Assembly (NCBI GenBank): GCA_035638575.1 | Contig: DASQZT010000169.1 | Location: 1 to 64,000 of the forward strand | Origin: DASQZT01 sp035638575 | Lineage (GTDB): Bacteria; Acidobacteriota; Terriglobia; Bryobacterales; Bryobacteraceae | Length of the DNA: 64,000 bases | Direction of reading: 5' to 3' | Notes under the pieces: generated by a model | Database searches by the model: none | What the model was told of the DNA's origin: nothing | What the model saw: the letters and a program-made list of their open reading frames with translations, nothing else | Made by a program: the position numbers and the translations under genes | Part shown: one piece after another, positions 17,498 through 29,426 of the stretch | Layout: every line of letters starts with the position of its first letter | How positions within the stretch are numbered: the stretch's first letter is position 1

Positions 17498-20400
17498 ATG
17501 AGACGATCGCTGATCCCCGTCGCGGTGTCCACCGTACTGGTTCTGCTGGCAGCGGCCGCGCTTGCTCAGAGCTCCAAAGTCGCCGCCACGGCGAGGTCCG
17601 AATGGATCCGGTTCAACCCGGTGACGAAGCTGACGGCAGCGTCCTTCGCCCACCCGCCTGCCGCCGACCTGCCGTGGGTGCGGATGAACATGCCGGCGAC
17701 CGCTGACCCGGCGGAGATCCGGGCCGAGATCCGGGACATGCACGACCAGGGCATCGCCGGCGTCGAAGTCGGCCAGGGCGCGTTTCCCAATAACGAGCAG
17801 CTCGTCGCCTTGCTCACGGCCGCCAACCAGGCCGGCATCAAGGTCAGCCTCAGCCATGGTCCGACGCAGTATCCCGCCGGCTATTCGATCGACGACGACC
17901 ACGCCCGCAAAACGCTGGTGGTCGGCAAGGTGGAGGTTAATGCAGGCGCTACGTTCGAAGGGCACTTGCCGCCTCCCACTTTGACCGCGGGCGGGCGGAG
18001 CGGGTTTGGCGGACTGCCCGGCGGTGCCGGCGCCCGGGGAGCCGCGCGAGGCCCTGCCGGCGCAGCGGGAGCGGGCGGCCGTGGCGGGCAGGGCGGCAGA
18101 GGAGCGGGGCCGCAGCCTGGTCGCGCCACCCTCATTGCAGTGATGGCTTACCGCTGCACCCAGACGCCGTGCCCGGCTGCGGGCCCCGCGGAATTGGACC
18201 GGTCCTCGGTGGTCGATTTGACGCCCGCGGTCACCGGCAAGAATACTGCCGGCGTGCTGGGGGGCACCAGTGCCGGCGACATCCGGTGGACAGCGCCGTC
18301 GTCTCCGGCCGGCGCGCAGTGGCAGTTGATCGCCTTCTGGGCGCGGGGCGTCTTCGCCCAGCCCGACCCTTTCAGCGAAGAGGGTTACACCCAATTAATT
18401 AGCAGCATGGAAGCGGGCTTGAGCGCCGAGGTCAAGGAACTGATGAAGGCCAACGGCGGCGACATTTTCTACGACTCGCACTCCAGCGATCGCGGCTGCC
18501 CCGACGAACTCTGGACCAATCGGATGGCCGAGGAGTTCCCCAACCGCCGCCACTACTCCCTCATCCCGAACCTTCCGGCGCTGTTCCAGGACATCTTCAG
18601 CTTTAGCGACGGGAGCGCGCCGCGCGTGCGCAATGACCTCTATGCGGTCCGCGGCGATATCTGGCTTGAGAAGCAGATCGCCCCCCTGCGGACGTGGGTG
18701 CGGAAGTACAACAACCTGCTGCGCGTGCAGGTGGAAGGGGAGGCCAGCCTCACGACCCCCATCACCGACATGGTGCTCGCGGCCGCGGCCGTGGACCGTC
18801 CGGAGCACGAATCGCTGTTCGTGGGTGACGAGGTGGACAACTACCTGCCCATGGCTTCGGCGAACCACATGACCGGGAATCCGTGGTACTCCACGGAGTG
18901 CTGCGCGGCGCTCGGTCAGAGCTACGCCCAGACTTTCCAGGACGCCACCATACGCATGCACAGGAGCTTCGCGGGCGGCATCACGAAGCTGGTCTACCAC
19001 GTCTATCCCTACCGCGACGGCGCCACGTGGAAATGGCCGGGCTACCACAACTTCGGCCAGGCGGGGTTCTCCAACGCCTGGGGTCCGCGCGAGCCGTATT
19101 GGATAGACGCCCGCGTATATAACGACTATCTCGCTCGCAACCAGCAGGTCCTCACACAGGGCGACGCCAAGACCGATGTCGCGGTCTACATGCAGAACTA
19201 CTTGTATCCCCCGTCGCAAGGCTTCAAATATCGGGCATGGGGCGACACGAAGCTGCAGGAGGCCGGCTACACGCGCGATTACCTCAACCCGGCCATGCTC
19301 GACCTGCCGAACGCGACCGTAACCGGAAATCGTCTGGCGGCGAACGGGCCCGCTTACCAGGCGCTGATCGTCGACAGCGAGCAGGGACCCCCGACCGATC
19401 CAGTCAAGACGTCGATGCCCGTCGAGGTCGCGCGGAAAATCCTGGGCTACACGCGCGCCGGCCTGCCAGTGATCGTGGTGGGCACACCGCCGGACCGGAC
19501 GCCCGGCAACGCTCCGGAGACCGATGCCACGCTGCGCAGCGTCATCGCCGAACTGCTGGCCGAGCGCTCGGTCTCCCGTGTGGCGCACGAGTCCGGCGTG
19601 CCGGACAAGCTGCGCTCTCTGGGAATCCGTCCGTCCGCGGAGCCCGGCGCGCCGTCTCCCGTGCTCAGCGTGCATCGCCGCGATGCCGCCGCCAAAACGG
19701 ATTATTACTTCTTCTATAACCAGGGAGTGGTGAGCCCGGAGAATGAGCCACGGACCCTTTTCGAGCCGGCGACCGGCGAGCCTGTGGACCGGGAGTTCAG
19801 CCTGGAAGGACGGGGACGCCCATACCTCCTCGATGCGTGGTCCGGCAAAATCTGGCCGCTGGTCAATTACACGTCCACAGGCGACCGGGTGACTCTTCGC
19901 ATCCGGCTCTCGCGCGATAACGCCGCGTTGATCGCGTTGAGCGAAGACCCGAACCGCTTCGGGGTCCCGCCTCCGGAGGTGCACGCCACAAAAACGAGCG
20001 CGGACGATGCCGTCATGGACCCGAGGGGTGTGGTGATCCGTGCGTCTAAAGCAGGGACGTATACCACTTCGCTCAGCGATGGCCGGGCCGTTCGCAGCGT
20101 AATCGGCAGCGTGCCGTCCGCGATCGACCTGACCCGGGCTGCCTGGCATCTGGCGGTCGAGGATTGGCAGCCCGCGAACCCGTACGCGACCACCTTCGGC
20201 GTGGCGGCGGCGGAAACGCGCAAGGCGAAAACCGAACTCGACCTGAAGGAGCTGAAGCCATGGCCGGAGATCCCGGCGCTGCGCAACGTCTCCGGTCTCG
20301 GCACGTACACCACCACAATCGATCTGCCGGCCAAATGGACCGCCGCGAATGGCGCAAGGCTGAGCCTGGGCGAGGTTTTCGACACGTTCACCTTGACGGT

Positions 20401-20635
20401 CAACAGCAAAGCCGTGCCCATGGACCAGCTCGCCGCCGAGGGAGATATCGGGCCGTATCTCGAGGCTGGCCGCAACACCATCGCCGTCCGCGTTGCTACC
20501 ACGCTGAACAACAGGCTGGCGGAGCTAGACGACGATGTCAAGAACCGCGGGTTGGTGCAGCCCTACGGCCTGGTTGGTCCGGTAGTGCTCACGCCTTACG
20601 GCCAGGCGATCGTCTGGAGCAAGGCGCGAAGGTGA
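17498..20635 (+). CDS. GH106-like alpha-L-rhamnosidase family protein (exported)
   Basis: 1045 residues with a signal peptide (MRRSLIPVAVSTVLVLLAAA). The opening block (FAHPPAADLPWVRMNM, then a helix and GIAGVEVGQGAFP) is the layout of GH106-type rhamnosidases. The C-terminus is a galactose-binding-like sandwich (GLGTYTTTIDLPAKW, LEAGRNTIAVRVATTLNNR). Residues about 165-210 are a Gly/Ala/Arg low-complexity insert inside an otherwise ordered domain. It would release rhamnose from plant or bacterial polysaccharides at the cell surface. The family is assigned by architecture; the catalytic acid was not pinned down. It is divergent from the Asp-box gene. Confidence 0.75.
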   Translation: MRRSLIPVAVSTVLVLLAAAALAQSSKVAATARSEWIRFNPVTKLTAASFAHPPAADLPWVRMNMPATADPAEIRAEIRDMHDQGIAGVEVGQGAFPNNEQLVALLTAANQAGIKVSLSHGPTQYPAGYSIDDDHARKTLVVGKVEVNAGATFEGHLPPPTLTAGGRSGFGGLPGGAGARGAARGPAGAAGAGGRGGQGGRGAGPQPGRATLIAVMAYRCTQTPCPAAGPAELDRSSVVDLTPAVTGKNTAGVLGGTSAGDIRWTAPSSPAGAQWQLIAFWARGVFAQPDPFSEEGYTQLISSMEAGLSAEVKELMKANGGDIFYDSHSSDRGCPDELWTNRMAEEFPNRRHYSLIPNLPALFQDIFSFSDGSAPRVRNDLYAVRGDIWLEKQIAPLRTWVRKYNNLLRVQVEGEASLTTPITDMVLAAAAVDRPEHESLFVGDEVDNYLPMASANHMTGNPWYSTECCAALGQSYAQTFQDATIRMHRSFAGGITKLVYHVYPYRDGATWKWPGYHNFGQAGFSNAWGPREPYWIDARVYNDYLARNQQVLTQGDAKTDVAVYMQNYLYPPSQGFKYRAWGDTKLQEAGYTRDYLNPAMLDLPNATVTGNRLAANGPAYQALIVDSEQGPPTDPVKTSMPVEVARKILGYTRAGLPVIVVGTPPDRTPGNAPETDATLRSVIAELLAERSVSRVAHESGVPDKLRSLGIRPSAEPGAPSPVLSVHRRDAAAKTDYYFFYNQGVVSPENEPRTLFEPATGEPVDREFSLEGRGRPYLLDAWSGKIWPLVNYTSTGDRVTLRIRLSRDNAALIALSEDPNRFGVPPPEVHATKTSADDAVMDPRGVVIRASKAGTYTTSLSDGRAVRSVIGSVPSAIDLTRAAWHLAVEDWQPANPYATTFGVAAAETRKAKTELDLKELKPWPEIPALRNVSGLGTYTTTIDLPAKWTAANGARLSLGEVFDTFTLTVNSKAVPMDQLAAEGDIGPYLEAGRNTIAVRVATTLNNRLAELDDDVKNRGLVQPYGLVGPVVLTPYGQAIVWSKARR

Positions 20636-20897
20636 AAACCAGCGCGCTGCACGGCGACGGGGGCAAGCTCGCCAAGCGGCGAATTCCACCAATCCTTTAA
20701 GTGATTTCTCCGCTTGTCAACCCTATCAATATGAAAAAGAACGACATCGACCTCATCAGCGTCATTCTCCAAATCGGCCGGCTTCCACCGATCACCAAAG
20801 TTTGAAAATATTTGCCGCTGATTCTACAGCATTTGTCCATCCCTGTCCGAAGATCTCGCGTGCCTCGATGCTAATGTCAAATCGAGGATCGATTTAC

Positions 20898-20917
20898 GCC
20901 CCGGGGCAACCCGGGGC
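20898..20917. other. 8-bp GC hairpin with GCAA tetraloop
   Basis: GCCCCGGG-GCAA-CCCGGGGC is a perfect 8-bp stem closed by a GNRA tetraloop. It lies 260 nt past the rhamnosidase gene and has no following T-run. It may belong to the structured RNA candidate next to it. Confidence 0.5.
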
Positions 20918-20974
20918 CCTGAATCGCCACTTTTCTTCCTGGCCAGGAAGCGTTGCTTATTTGGTGGTACTGGA

Positions 20975-21025
20975 CTCCCCGTAAGGGCCTTAAGAAAGCC
21001 CGGACCTCTGCAGGTCGGCGGGGAG
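20975..21025 (+). ncRNA. Candidate structured RNA: three-way junction
   Basis: Three nested stems fit a three-way junction. P1 is CTCCCCG (20975-20981) with CGGGGAG (21019-21025). P2 is GGGC (20985-20988) with GCCC (20998-21001). P3 is GACCT (21003-21007) with AGGTC (21012-21016) around a CTGC loop. All pairings are perfect. I do not recognise a known RNA family (not RNase P, tmRNA or 4.5S RNA). Strand is uncertain, and the structure could instead be DNA-level. Confidence 0.35.
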
Positions 21026-21155
21026 ACTCTGGGACCGCGGTTCCACATCACTCGATGCATGGGAAGGGTCACCTGAGAGTCAGTCGTCGAATCGAAGGTA
21101 AGACGCCCAACAGCGTGCTGATCCCTTTGAAGATGCGGCTCAAGTCACTGGCGGC

Positions 21156-21199
21156 CGGACCACGCACGGCGCGGTACCAATTGGTTCCGCCCCGGTCCG
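21156..21199. other. Long imperfect hairpin upstream of carA
   Basis: The outer stem is CGGACC (21156-21161) with GGTCCG (21194-21199). The inner stem is formed by GGCGCGGTACC and GGTTCCGCC around AATT, with small bulges. Confidence 0.4.
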
Positions 21200-21322
21200 A
21201 TGTCTGGGCAAGCCCCGGCCGCCGCAACGAAATTCTCATGCGCCGGCGGGACACGTGTGTCCAGCCGCGCCAGTCACGGGAAGCCCCTATAGAGGGCGAT
21301 CGTTCTCTTGAAAGTTGACTCC

Positions 21323-21531
21323 AAATTGGCTTTGCTCGTTCATTTCCTCCGCAGGGGCGTTAGGGTCGCCCTGCTTCCCGCGAGCAGTTCCGCCCCCGTC
21401 GCGGGGCGAACTCAGCCGGGCCGCTCAGAAATTGGCTTTGCTCGTTCATTTTCCTGTCGCGGCGTCTTCCCGCGAGCACTCCCGCCTCCGCCGCGAGGCG
21501 ACATCAGCCGGTCCCCGTCGAAATTGGCTAG
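21323..21531. repeat. Degenerate tandem repeat, about 100-bp unit, ending at the carA leader
   Basis: The phrase AAATTGGCTTTGCTCGTTCA begins at 21323 and again at 21429. A truncated third copy (AAATTGGCT) begins at 21521, giving periods of 106 and 92 bp. Within each unit a second conserved phrase follows (CTTCCCGCGAGCA, then a GC-rich part ending in CAGCCGG). The third copy runs into TAGAAT about 36 nt before the carA start, so the repeat end and the likely promoter coincide. Confidence 0.7.
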
Positions 21532-21569
21532 AATAGCAGTTACCCACTTCCCTGGAGGAACAGCCTAAC

Positions 21570-22694
21570 TTGAACTCTGCAATCCTCGCCTTGGAAGACG
21601 GAACGGTCTTCGAGGGCAGGAGTTTTGGTGCGCCTGCCGAACGGTCCGGAGAGGTGGTCTTCAATACCGCGCTTACCGGCTACCAGGAAGTCTTTACCGA
21701 TCCGTCCTACGCCGGCCAGATCGTCATCCTGACCAACCCGCAGATCGGCAACTACGGCACCAGCGCCGCCGACAACGAGTCCGCCCGCCCCTACATCGAA
21801 GGCCTCGGGGTCCGCGAGTTTTCCGCCATCGCCAGCAACTGGCGCTCCGATGCCCAAGCCGGCGACTTCCTCGGCAAGGCCGGAATCCCCGTCATCTCCG
21901 GCCTCGATACGCGCGCGCTCGTCCGTCATCTGCGGACGCGCGGCGTCATGCGCGGCGTGCTCTCGGCCGTCGAAAGCGATCCGGGCAAACTGGTCGAAAA
22001 GGCCCGTGCGATTCCCACCATGGCCGGGCTCGATCTGGCCAGCCGCGTGACTACGCCCGAGCGCTACGAATGGGCCGCGCCCGTCGAGCCCTGCTCGCCA
22101 TCGGAGACGATCGCGCGCGCCGCCGCCCAGCGCTTTCACGTGGTGGCGTACGATTTCGGCATCAAGCGCAACATTCTCCGCCGCCTGGTGCAGGTCGGCT
22201 GCCGCGTCACCGTCGTGCCGGCCCTCACCTCTGCCGAGGACGTGCTCGCGCTCCAACCCGACGGTGTCTTTTTGTCCAACGGCCCCGGCGACCCCGAGCC
22301 GCTCCACGCCCAGGTCGCCAACATCCGCAAGCTCATCGGCAAGAAACCGATCTTCGGCATCTGCCTGGGCCACCAGTTGCTCGGCCTGGCGGTCGGCGGC
22401 AAGACGTACAAGCTCAAGTTTGGGCATCGCGGCGCCAATCATCCGGTGCGCAACGAGGTCACCAAACGCGTCGAGATCACCTCGCACAATCACGGGTTCG
22501 CGGTCGATCCGGATTCGCTCAACCTCAGCGAGGTGGAGTTGACGCACATCAACCTCAACGACGGCACGCTCGAAGGCTTCCGCCACCGCAGCCATCCGGT
22601 CTTCTGCGTGCAATACCACCCCGAGGCCGCGCCCGGGCCGCACGATTCGCACTACCTGTTCGACGATTTCGTCAAGCTGATGAGCGGGGAATAG
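21570..22694 (+). CDS. carA: Carbamoyl-phosphate synthase small subunit (glutaminase)
   Basis: 374 residues. It hydrolyses glutamine and passes ammonia to CarB for carbamoyl phosphate, the precursor of arginine and pyrimidines. The N-terminal domain has the typical LEDGTVFEGRSFGA and NTALTGYQEV. The class I amidotransferase domain shows FLSNGPGDP, the nucleophile motif FGICLGHQLLG and the His/Glu of QYHPEAAPGP. The start is TTG at 21570 with GGAGGA 11-15 nt upstream; an upstream frame exists but has no better start. carB follows after 3 nt. Confidence 0.96.
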   Translation: MNSAILALEDGTVFEGRSFGAPAERSGEVVFNTALTGYQEVFTDPSYAGQIVILTNPQIGNYGTSAADNESARPYIEGLGVREFSAIASNWRSDAQAGDFLGKAGIPVISGLDTRALVRHLRTRGVMRGVLSAVESDPGKLVEKARAIPTMAGLDLASRVTTPERYEWAAPVEPCSPSETIARAAAQRFHVVAYDFGIKRNILRRLVQVGCRVTVVPALTSAEDVLALQPDGVFLSNGPGDPEPLHAQVANIRKLIGKKPIFGICLGHQLLGLAVGGKTYKLKFGHRGANHPVRNEVTKRVEITSHNHGFAVDPDSLNLSEVELTHINLNDGTLEGFRHRSHPVFCVQYHPEAAPGPHDSHYLFDDFVKLMSGE

Positions 22695-22697
22695 CCG

Positions 22698-25934
<3,237 letters not shown>

Positions 25935-25943
25935 AATAACAAA

Positions 25944-25969
25944 CCCGGCGGAGACTTGTCCCCGCCGGG
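25944..25969. terminator. Hairpin between carB and the convergent PPIase gene
   Basis: CCCGGCGG and CCGCCGGG form a perfect 8-bp stem around a 10-nt loop, 10 nt after the carB stop. No T-run follows. Its position between convergent genes fits a bidirectional terminator. Confidence 0.55.
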
Positions 25970-26046
25970 CCGCGTCGTTCTAATTCGACCCTGTATTGGT
26001 AACTTCCTGGTCCCCTTCGCATCGGGGCAGGGTCTACTCCACTATA

Positions 26047-26697
26047 TCATTCAATCGTAGCCTTCTTGATGTAGTCGAGCCGCGCAAAGTTGTTGGCCAG
26101 GTAGTCGTTCCCTTGGGTCTCGATCTTCGATGGGTCTGGCCCCTGTCCACCCATGGCGGGCATGTCCCCGTACGAGCTATACAAGATCTCCACCACGTCC
26201 ATTCCGGCGACGACCTTGCCGAAGGGCGCGAATCCCTGTTTGTCCAGGGCCGCGTTGTTACGGAGATTGATGAACAACTGGGTGGAGCGCGTATTGGGCC
26301 CCGAAGTGGCGTAGACCACGGTGCCGGTCGCGTTGCTCTGCTTCACCGGATCGTCGGGCAGGTTGGCGTTCGACCATAACCGGTTCACCTTCGGATCGCC
26401 GTTGATTCCGAACTGCACGATGAAGTTGCGCACGTAGCGGAAGAACCGGTTGCCGTCGTAGAATCCGGTCTTCACCAGCGAGTAGAAGTGGTCGGCGCCC
26501 CTGGGCGCCCAATCGCGGTGCACCTCGATCACCACCACGCCTTTGGAGGTGTCCAGGTGGGCGCGGAACACATCCGGCGCCTGCTCGTTTTTCGGAGCGG
26601 GTGCGGGCTCCGGATTCTTGGTCATCTCGGTCGGGGAACAGCCGGCCAGCGCCAGGCACGCCGCGGCGTTCAGTACAACTGCTGAGGCTCTGCGCAT
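26047..26697 (-). CDS. Cyclophilin-type peptidyl-prolyl isomerase lipoprotein
   Basis: 216 residues. The ATG at 26697 gives a lipoprotein signal ending in the lipobox LALAGC; an alternative ATG at 26715 adds six residues. A short Pro-rich linker is followed by a cyclophilin domain: GVVVIEVHRDWAPRGADHFY, GNRFFRYVRNFIVQFGINGD (with the catalytic-type Arg), TQLFINLRNN and GFAPFGKVVAGMDVVE. It catalyses cis-trans prolyl isomerisation of exported proteins, anchored to a membrane. It is divergent from the methyltransferase gene, 33 nt apart. Confidence 0.92.
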   Translation of the reverse strand: MRRASAVVLNAAACLALAGCSPTEMTKNPEPAPAPKNEQAPDVFRAHLDTSKGVVVIEVHRDWAPRGADHFYSLVKTGFYDGNRFFRYVRNFIVQFGINGDPKVNRLWSNANLPDDPVKQSNATGTVVYATSGPNTRSTQLFINLRNNAALDKQGFAPFGKVVAGMDVVEILYSSYGDMPAMGGQGPDPSKIETQGNDYLANNFARLDYIKKATIE

Positions 26698-26730
26698 CGT
26701 CTGACAGTATGCCATGCTGGGAGCATTGCC

Positions 26731-27483
26731 GTGACCGCAAATGGTCTCCCCGCCGCGTACGACGATTTTGCCTGGTTCTACAATCGCTACTGGCACGAGG
26801 AATTTCACGCGGCGGCCTTCCCCATTCTGGAGCGGCTCTGGCTGGTGCGCCTGGCCCCGGGCGCGCGCATCCTGGATGTCTGTTGCGGAACCGGATACCT
26901 GGCCGGGCTCCTCACCGCGCGCGGCTACCGCGTCGCCGGAATCGACTCCTCGCCGTGCATGATCCAATACGCGCGCGAGAACGCGCCCGCCGCGGAGTTC
27001 CACATCGCCGATGCCGCGGCGTTCCAGGCGGCCGGGCCATTCGACGCCGCCGTCTCCACCTTCGACAGCCTCAACCACATTCTGGAACTTCCGCGCCTGG
27101 AGTCCGCCTTTCGGAACACCGCGGCCGCCCTGGAGCGCGGCGCGCCGTTCGCCTTCGACATGCTGCTCGAAGACGCCTACCAGGCGAACTGGGGAGAAGG
27201 GTTCGCGCTGGTGCGCGACGACCACGTGCTCACCATCACCGGTTCGGGATACGATTTTCGCACTCGCCTGGCCCAATGCACCATCACCATGTTCCGGCTG
27301 TCCGGCGGCGCCTGGCAGCGTTCCGATGTGGTGATTCACGAGCGCTGCTACACGCCGGGAGAAATTGAGACGGCCCTCCATCAAGCCGGCTTTGGCGAGA
27401 TCCTGTGCTACGATGCCGGAGACCTCGGCATGGCCGGGCAACTGGGAGAGGGCCGCACGTTCTTCGTCGCTACGAAGTGGTAG
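26731..27483 (+). CDS. Class I SAM-dependent methyltransferase
   Basis: 250 residues. The SAM-binding motif I is ILDVCCGTGYLAGLL, with motif post-I GIDSSPCMIQYAREN and a second acidic position in FHIADAAAF. The FDAAVSTFDSLNHIL block is typical of small-molecule class I methyltransferases. Methyl acceptor unknown. The start is GTG at 26731 with a GGGAG about 9 nt before it. It stands alone, convergent with the hemerythrin gene. Confidence 0.88.
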   Translation: MTANGLPAAYDDFAWFYNRYWHEEFHAAAFPILERLWLVRLAPGARILDVCCGTGYLAGLLTARGYRVAGIDSSPCMIQYARENAPAAEFHIADAAAFQAAGPFDAAVSTFDSLNHILELPRLESAFRNTAAALERGAPFAFDMLLEDAYQANWGEGFALVRDDHVLTITGSGYDFRTRLAQCTITMFRLSGGAWQRSDVVIHERCYTPGEIETALHQAGFGEILCYDAGDLGMAGQLGEGRTFFVATKW

Positions 27484-27489
27484 CGGCGC

Positions 27490-27915
27490 CTACGATGCGA
27501 TCGCGTGACCCCGCTCGTGGTTCCGCAGGTACGCGCCCATCATCCGATCGGTCAGGGACATGTGCCCCTTGATCCAATCCGACAGGTATTCGAGAAGCAG
27601 CTCCGGGTCCTCGGCTTCGCCTTGCTCCATCGCGCCGATGAACTGCTGCATTCTGGTGCGCACGCCATCGTGCTGCCGCTTGTGCCAGGCATAGGCTGAG
27701 TACCGGGCGGCCCGCATGAGCCGCTCTTCGTGGGCGAAATGACCCTCCGCGCAGGCCATCAGGGCGTCGAGCATGGGCTTCAGGCGCTCCGCGCCCGCCC
27801 CGGTCAGAACGGCCTGATGAATCTCGCTGGCAATCTGGAACAGCGCGCGGTGCTCGGCATCGATTTCCGCCAGGTAGATTTCGTGCCCGCGATTCCACTT
27901 GAACAACTTCACCAT
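27490..27915 (-). CDS. Bacteriohemerythrin
   Basis: 141 residues from ATG at 27915. The four-helix di-iron signature is present: IDAEHRALF (first His), HFAHEERLM (His and bridging Glu), HKRQH and HMSLTDRMM (C-terminal His and Asp). It binds O2 reversibly in the cytoplasm and may store, buffer or sense oxygen. It starts 28 nt downstream of the ATP-grasp/SET gene on the same strand, but TAAAAT lies 8 nt before its ATG, so it may be transcribed separately. Confidence 0.93.
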   Translation of the reverse strand: MVKLFKWNRGHEIYLAEIDAEHRALFQIASEIHQAVLTGAGAERLKPMLDALMACAEGHFAHEERLMRAARYSAYAWHKRQHDGVRTRMQQFIGAMEQGEAEDPELLLEYLSDWIKGHMSLTDRMMGAYLRNHERGHAIAS

Positions 27916-27923
27916 ATAAAGAT

Positions 27924-27929
27924 ATTTTA
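27924..27929 (-). promoter_or_regulatory. -10-like TAAAAT, 8 nt before start
   Basis: TAAAAT, then 8 nt, then the ATG at 27915 of bacteriohemerythrin. It lies in an AT-rich stretch between two minus-strand genes. Confidence 0.4.
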
Positions 27930-27943
27930 CCGCATTGTGGATA

Positions 27944-29425
27944 TTAGGCGCTGAAACTCTCCGGCCCCAGCCACGCACCGCGCACGTAATCCGACACGTG
28001 ATCGCCGTACTGCCGGCGGATCCGCGGCAACAAATGGTCGGAGCCCAGGATCGTGCGGCGGCAGTCGGGCGCTCCGCAGCGGCACTCGAAAGCGATCATG
28101 TCCGGGCCGCAAAACGTGGCGTAGTCGACGGTCAGTTCCTCGCCGCGGCGGATGTCGCGGCGCGCCACCAGGTCGAGGCCGTCGAGCCAGGTGTTGGGGT
28201 CGCAGGCGTGGTTGATGGGGCGCCAGTCTTCCGGGTTGCCGCTCCACATCACGTGCAGGCCGCTCGAGACGGGCCAGCAGTACTGGCGGAACGATTGGAG
28301 CCGCAGTCCCTGCCAGCTTCGCTCCACGTGGCGGCGGGAAACCAACACGTGGGGCCGCTCCTCATAGCGCTCCACCACCTCGCCCGCGAGCAGGGCTCGG
28401 GTGGCGAACAGGCCAAATCCGCGGGACCGCTGATGACGCAGCTCCCACGGCCTGCGGGCACGATCGCGCCGGCGGATGGCGCAGGCGATGAGATGCTCCA
28501 GAAAACCGCGGTGCCCGGCTGGATCGGCGGCCAGAATAAAATCCGCGCTGCCGAATTGGCTCTCCGGATAGAAGACGCCGCAGTACGGATTGATCTCCAG
28601 AAGGCAGACGCGGCCCGCGGCATCGACACGCAGATCGCACCGTCCGTAGCCGGACCCGCCGAGCGCGGCGAAGGTGAGCGCCGACGCCTCGCGCAGCCGG
28701 CTGGCGAGCGGCTCCTCGGTTACCGCGCGAGTCTGCATCCGGTCGTAGTCCTTCCACTTCAGGTCGAAGTGCTTGAAAGACTCGCCCTCGGGAAACAGGA
28801 ATTCCACCGGCTGCAGGGCCCAGGCTTCCTCGGTCCGGCCGCGAGGCTCGGCGACGAGAACGGTGAACTCGCGGCCTTCGATGAACTCTTCCACCAGCGC
28901 GGCGCCGCAGGCTTCGATCATCCGCGCGGCCTGGCGGTGAAGCTCTTCGGTGCTGGTCACCCGCGATTCCGGCGTCAGGCCGAGGCTCGAGTAGCCCTGC
29001 GGATGCTTGACGATCATGGGAAAGCTGAGCTGGTTCGCCACGCGATCCACGTCCTCCGCGGCGCGGGCGATCCCGTAAGCCGGAAAATCGACCGCCGCCG
29101 AGTGGCAGGCCATCTTCATGGCTTCGCGCGAAGGATCGTAAAACGCCGAGCCCGCGCCGGTGAAGGCCACGCCGAGCCGCTCGAGCGCAACAACGACTTC
29201 GATCCCCGCGCGGTCCTCGTCCCACGCGCCGTCGCACAGATTGATCGCGACATCGAAGCCCATGCGGGCGATTTCGCCGGCCTGCCGCGCCGCGGCCGCC
29301 TTGGTGAGGCGGAAGCTCGCGCACTCGTGGTCCGGCAGGTAGCGCGCGGGGTCGCACTCCGGTTCCAGGTCCTTGAACGGCGAGCTGGAGCCTTCGTAGG
29401 AGGGGTGGAGGACGGCGATCTTCAT
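27944..29425 (-). CDS. ATP-grasp ligase (D-Ala-D-Ala ligase-like) fused to a SET domain
   Basis: 493 residues. Residues about 1-325 are an ATP-grasp ligase: MKIAVLHPSYEGSS opening, nucleotide lysine in FPMIVKHPQGYSSLG, acidic EEFIEGREFTV, and metal ligands in GYGRCDLRVDAAG and CLLEINPYCGVF. Residues about 335-465 are a SET domain: RSRGFGLFATRALLAGEVV, the SAM/active-site NHACDPNTW, RRDIRRGEELTVDY and a post-SET zinc cluster CRCGAPDCRR. The first part should join a carboxylate to an amine using ATP; the second should methylate a lysine. A SET domain in a bacterium beside an amide ligase suggests the product or a partner is both ligated and methylated. It starts 1 nt after the enolase-superfamily gene ends. 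Confidence 0.85.
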   Translation of the reverse strand: MKIAVLHPSYEGSSSPFKDLEPECDPARYLPDHECASFRLTKAAAARQAGEIARMGFDVAINLCDGAWDEDRAGIEVVVALERLGVAFTGAGSAFYDPSREAMKMACHSAAVDFPAYGIARAAEDVDRVANQLSFPMIVKHPQGYSSLGLTPESRVTSTEELHRQAARMIEACGAALVEEFIEGREFTVLVAEPRGRTEEAWALQPVEFLFPEGESFKHFDLKWKDYDRMQTRAVTEEPLASRLREASALTFAALGGSGYGRCDLRVDAAGRVCLLEINPYCGVFYPESQFGSADFILAADPAGHRGFLEHLIACAIRRRDRARRPWELRHQRSRGFGLFATRALLAGEVVERYEERPHVLVSRRHVERSWQGLRLQSFRQYCWPVSSGLHVMWSGNPEDWRPINHACDPNTWLDGLDLVARRDIRRGEELTVDYATFCGPDMIAFECRCGAPDCRRTILGSDHLLPRIRRQYGDHVSDYVRGAWLGPESFSA

Positions 29426-29426
29426 G

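Larger units (their letters stand above)
20636..21569. other. Long non-coding region with structured elements upstream of carA
   Basis: 934 nt without a credible protein. Open frames here lack ribosome-binding sites and coding bias. The only tidy one, at 20731, encodes about 24 residues starting MKKNDIDLISVILQIG and is not supported further. The region contains several strong hairpins (20898-20917, 20975-21025, 21156-21199) and a degenerate tandem repeat (21323-21531), listed separately. Confidence 0.7.

Noticed and set aside
20731..20805. 24-residue open frame MKKNDIDLISVILQIG...
   Set aside because: No ribosome-binding site, no homologue I recognise, and it sits in a region of RNA-like structure.
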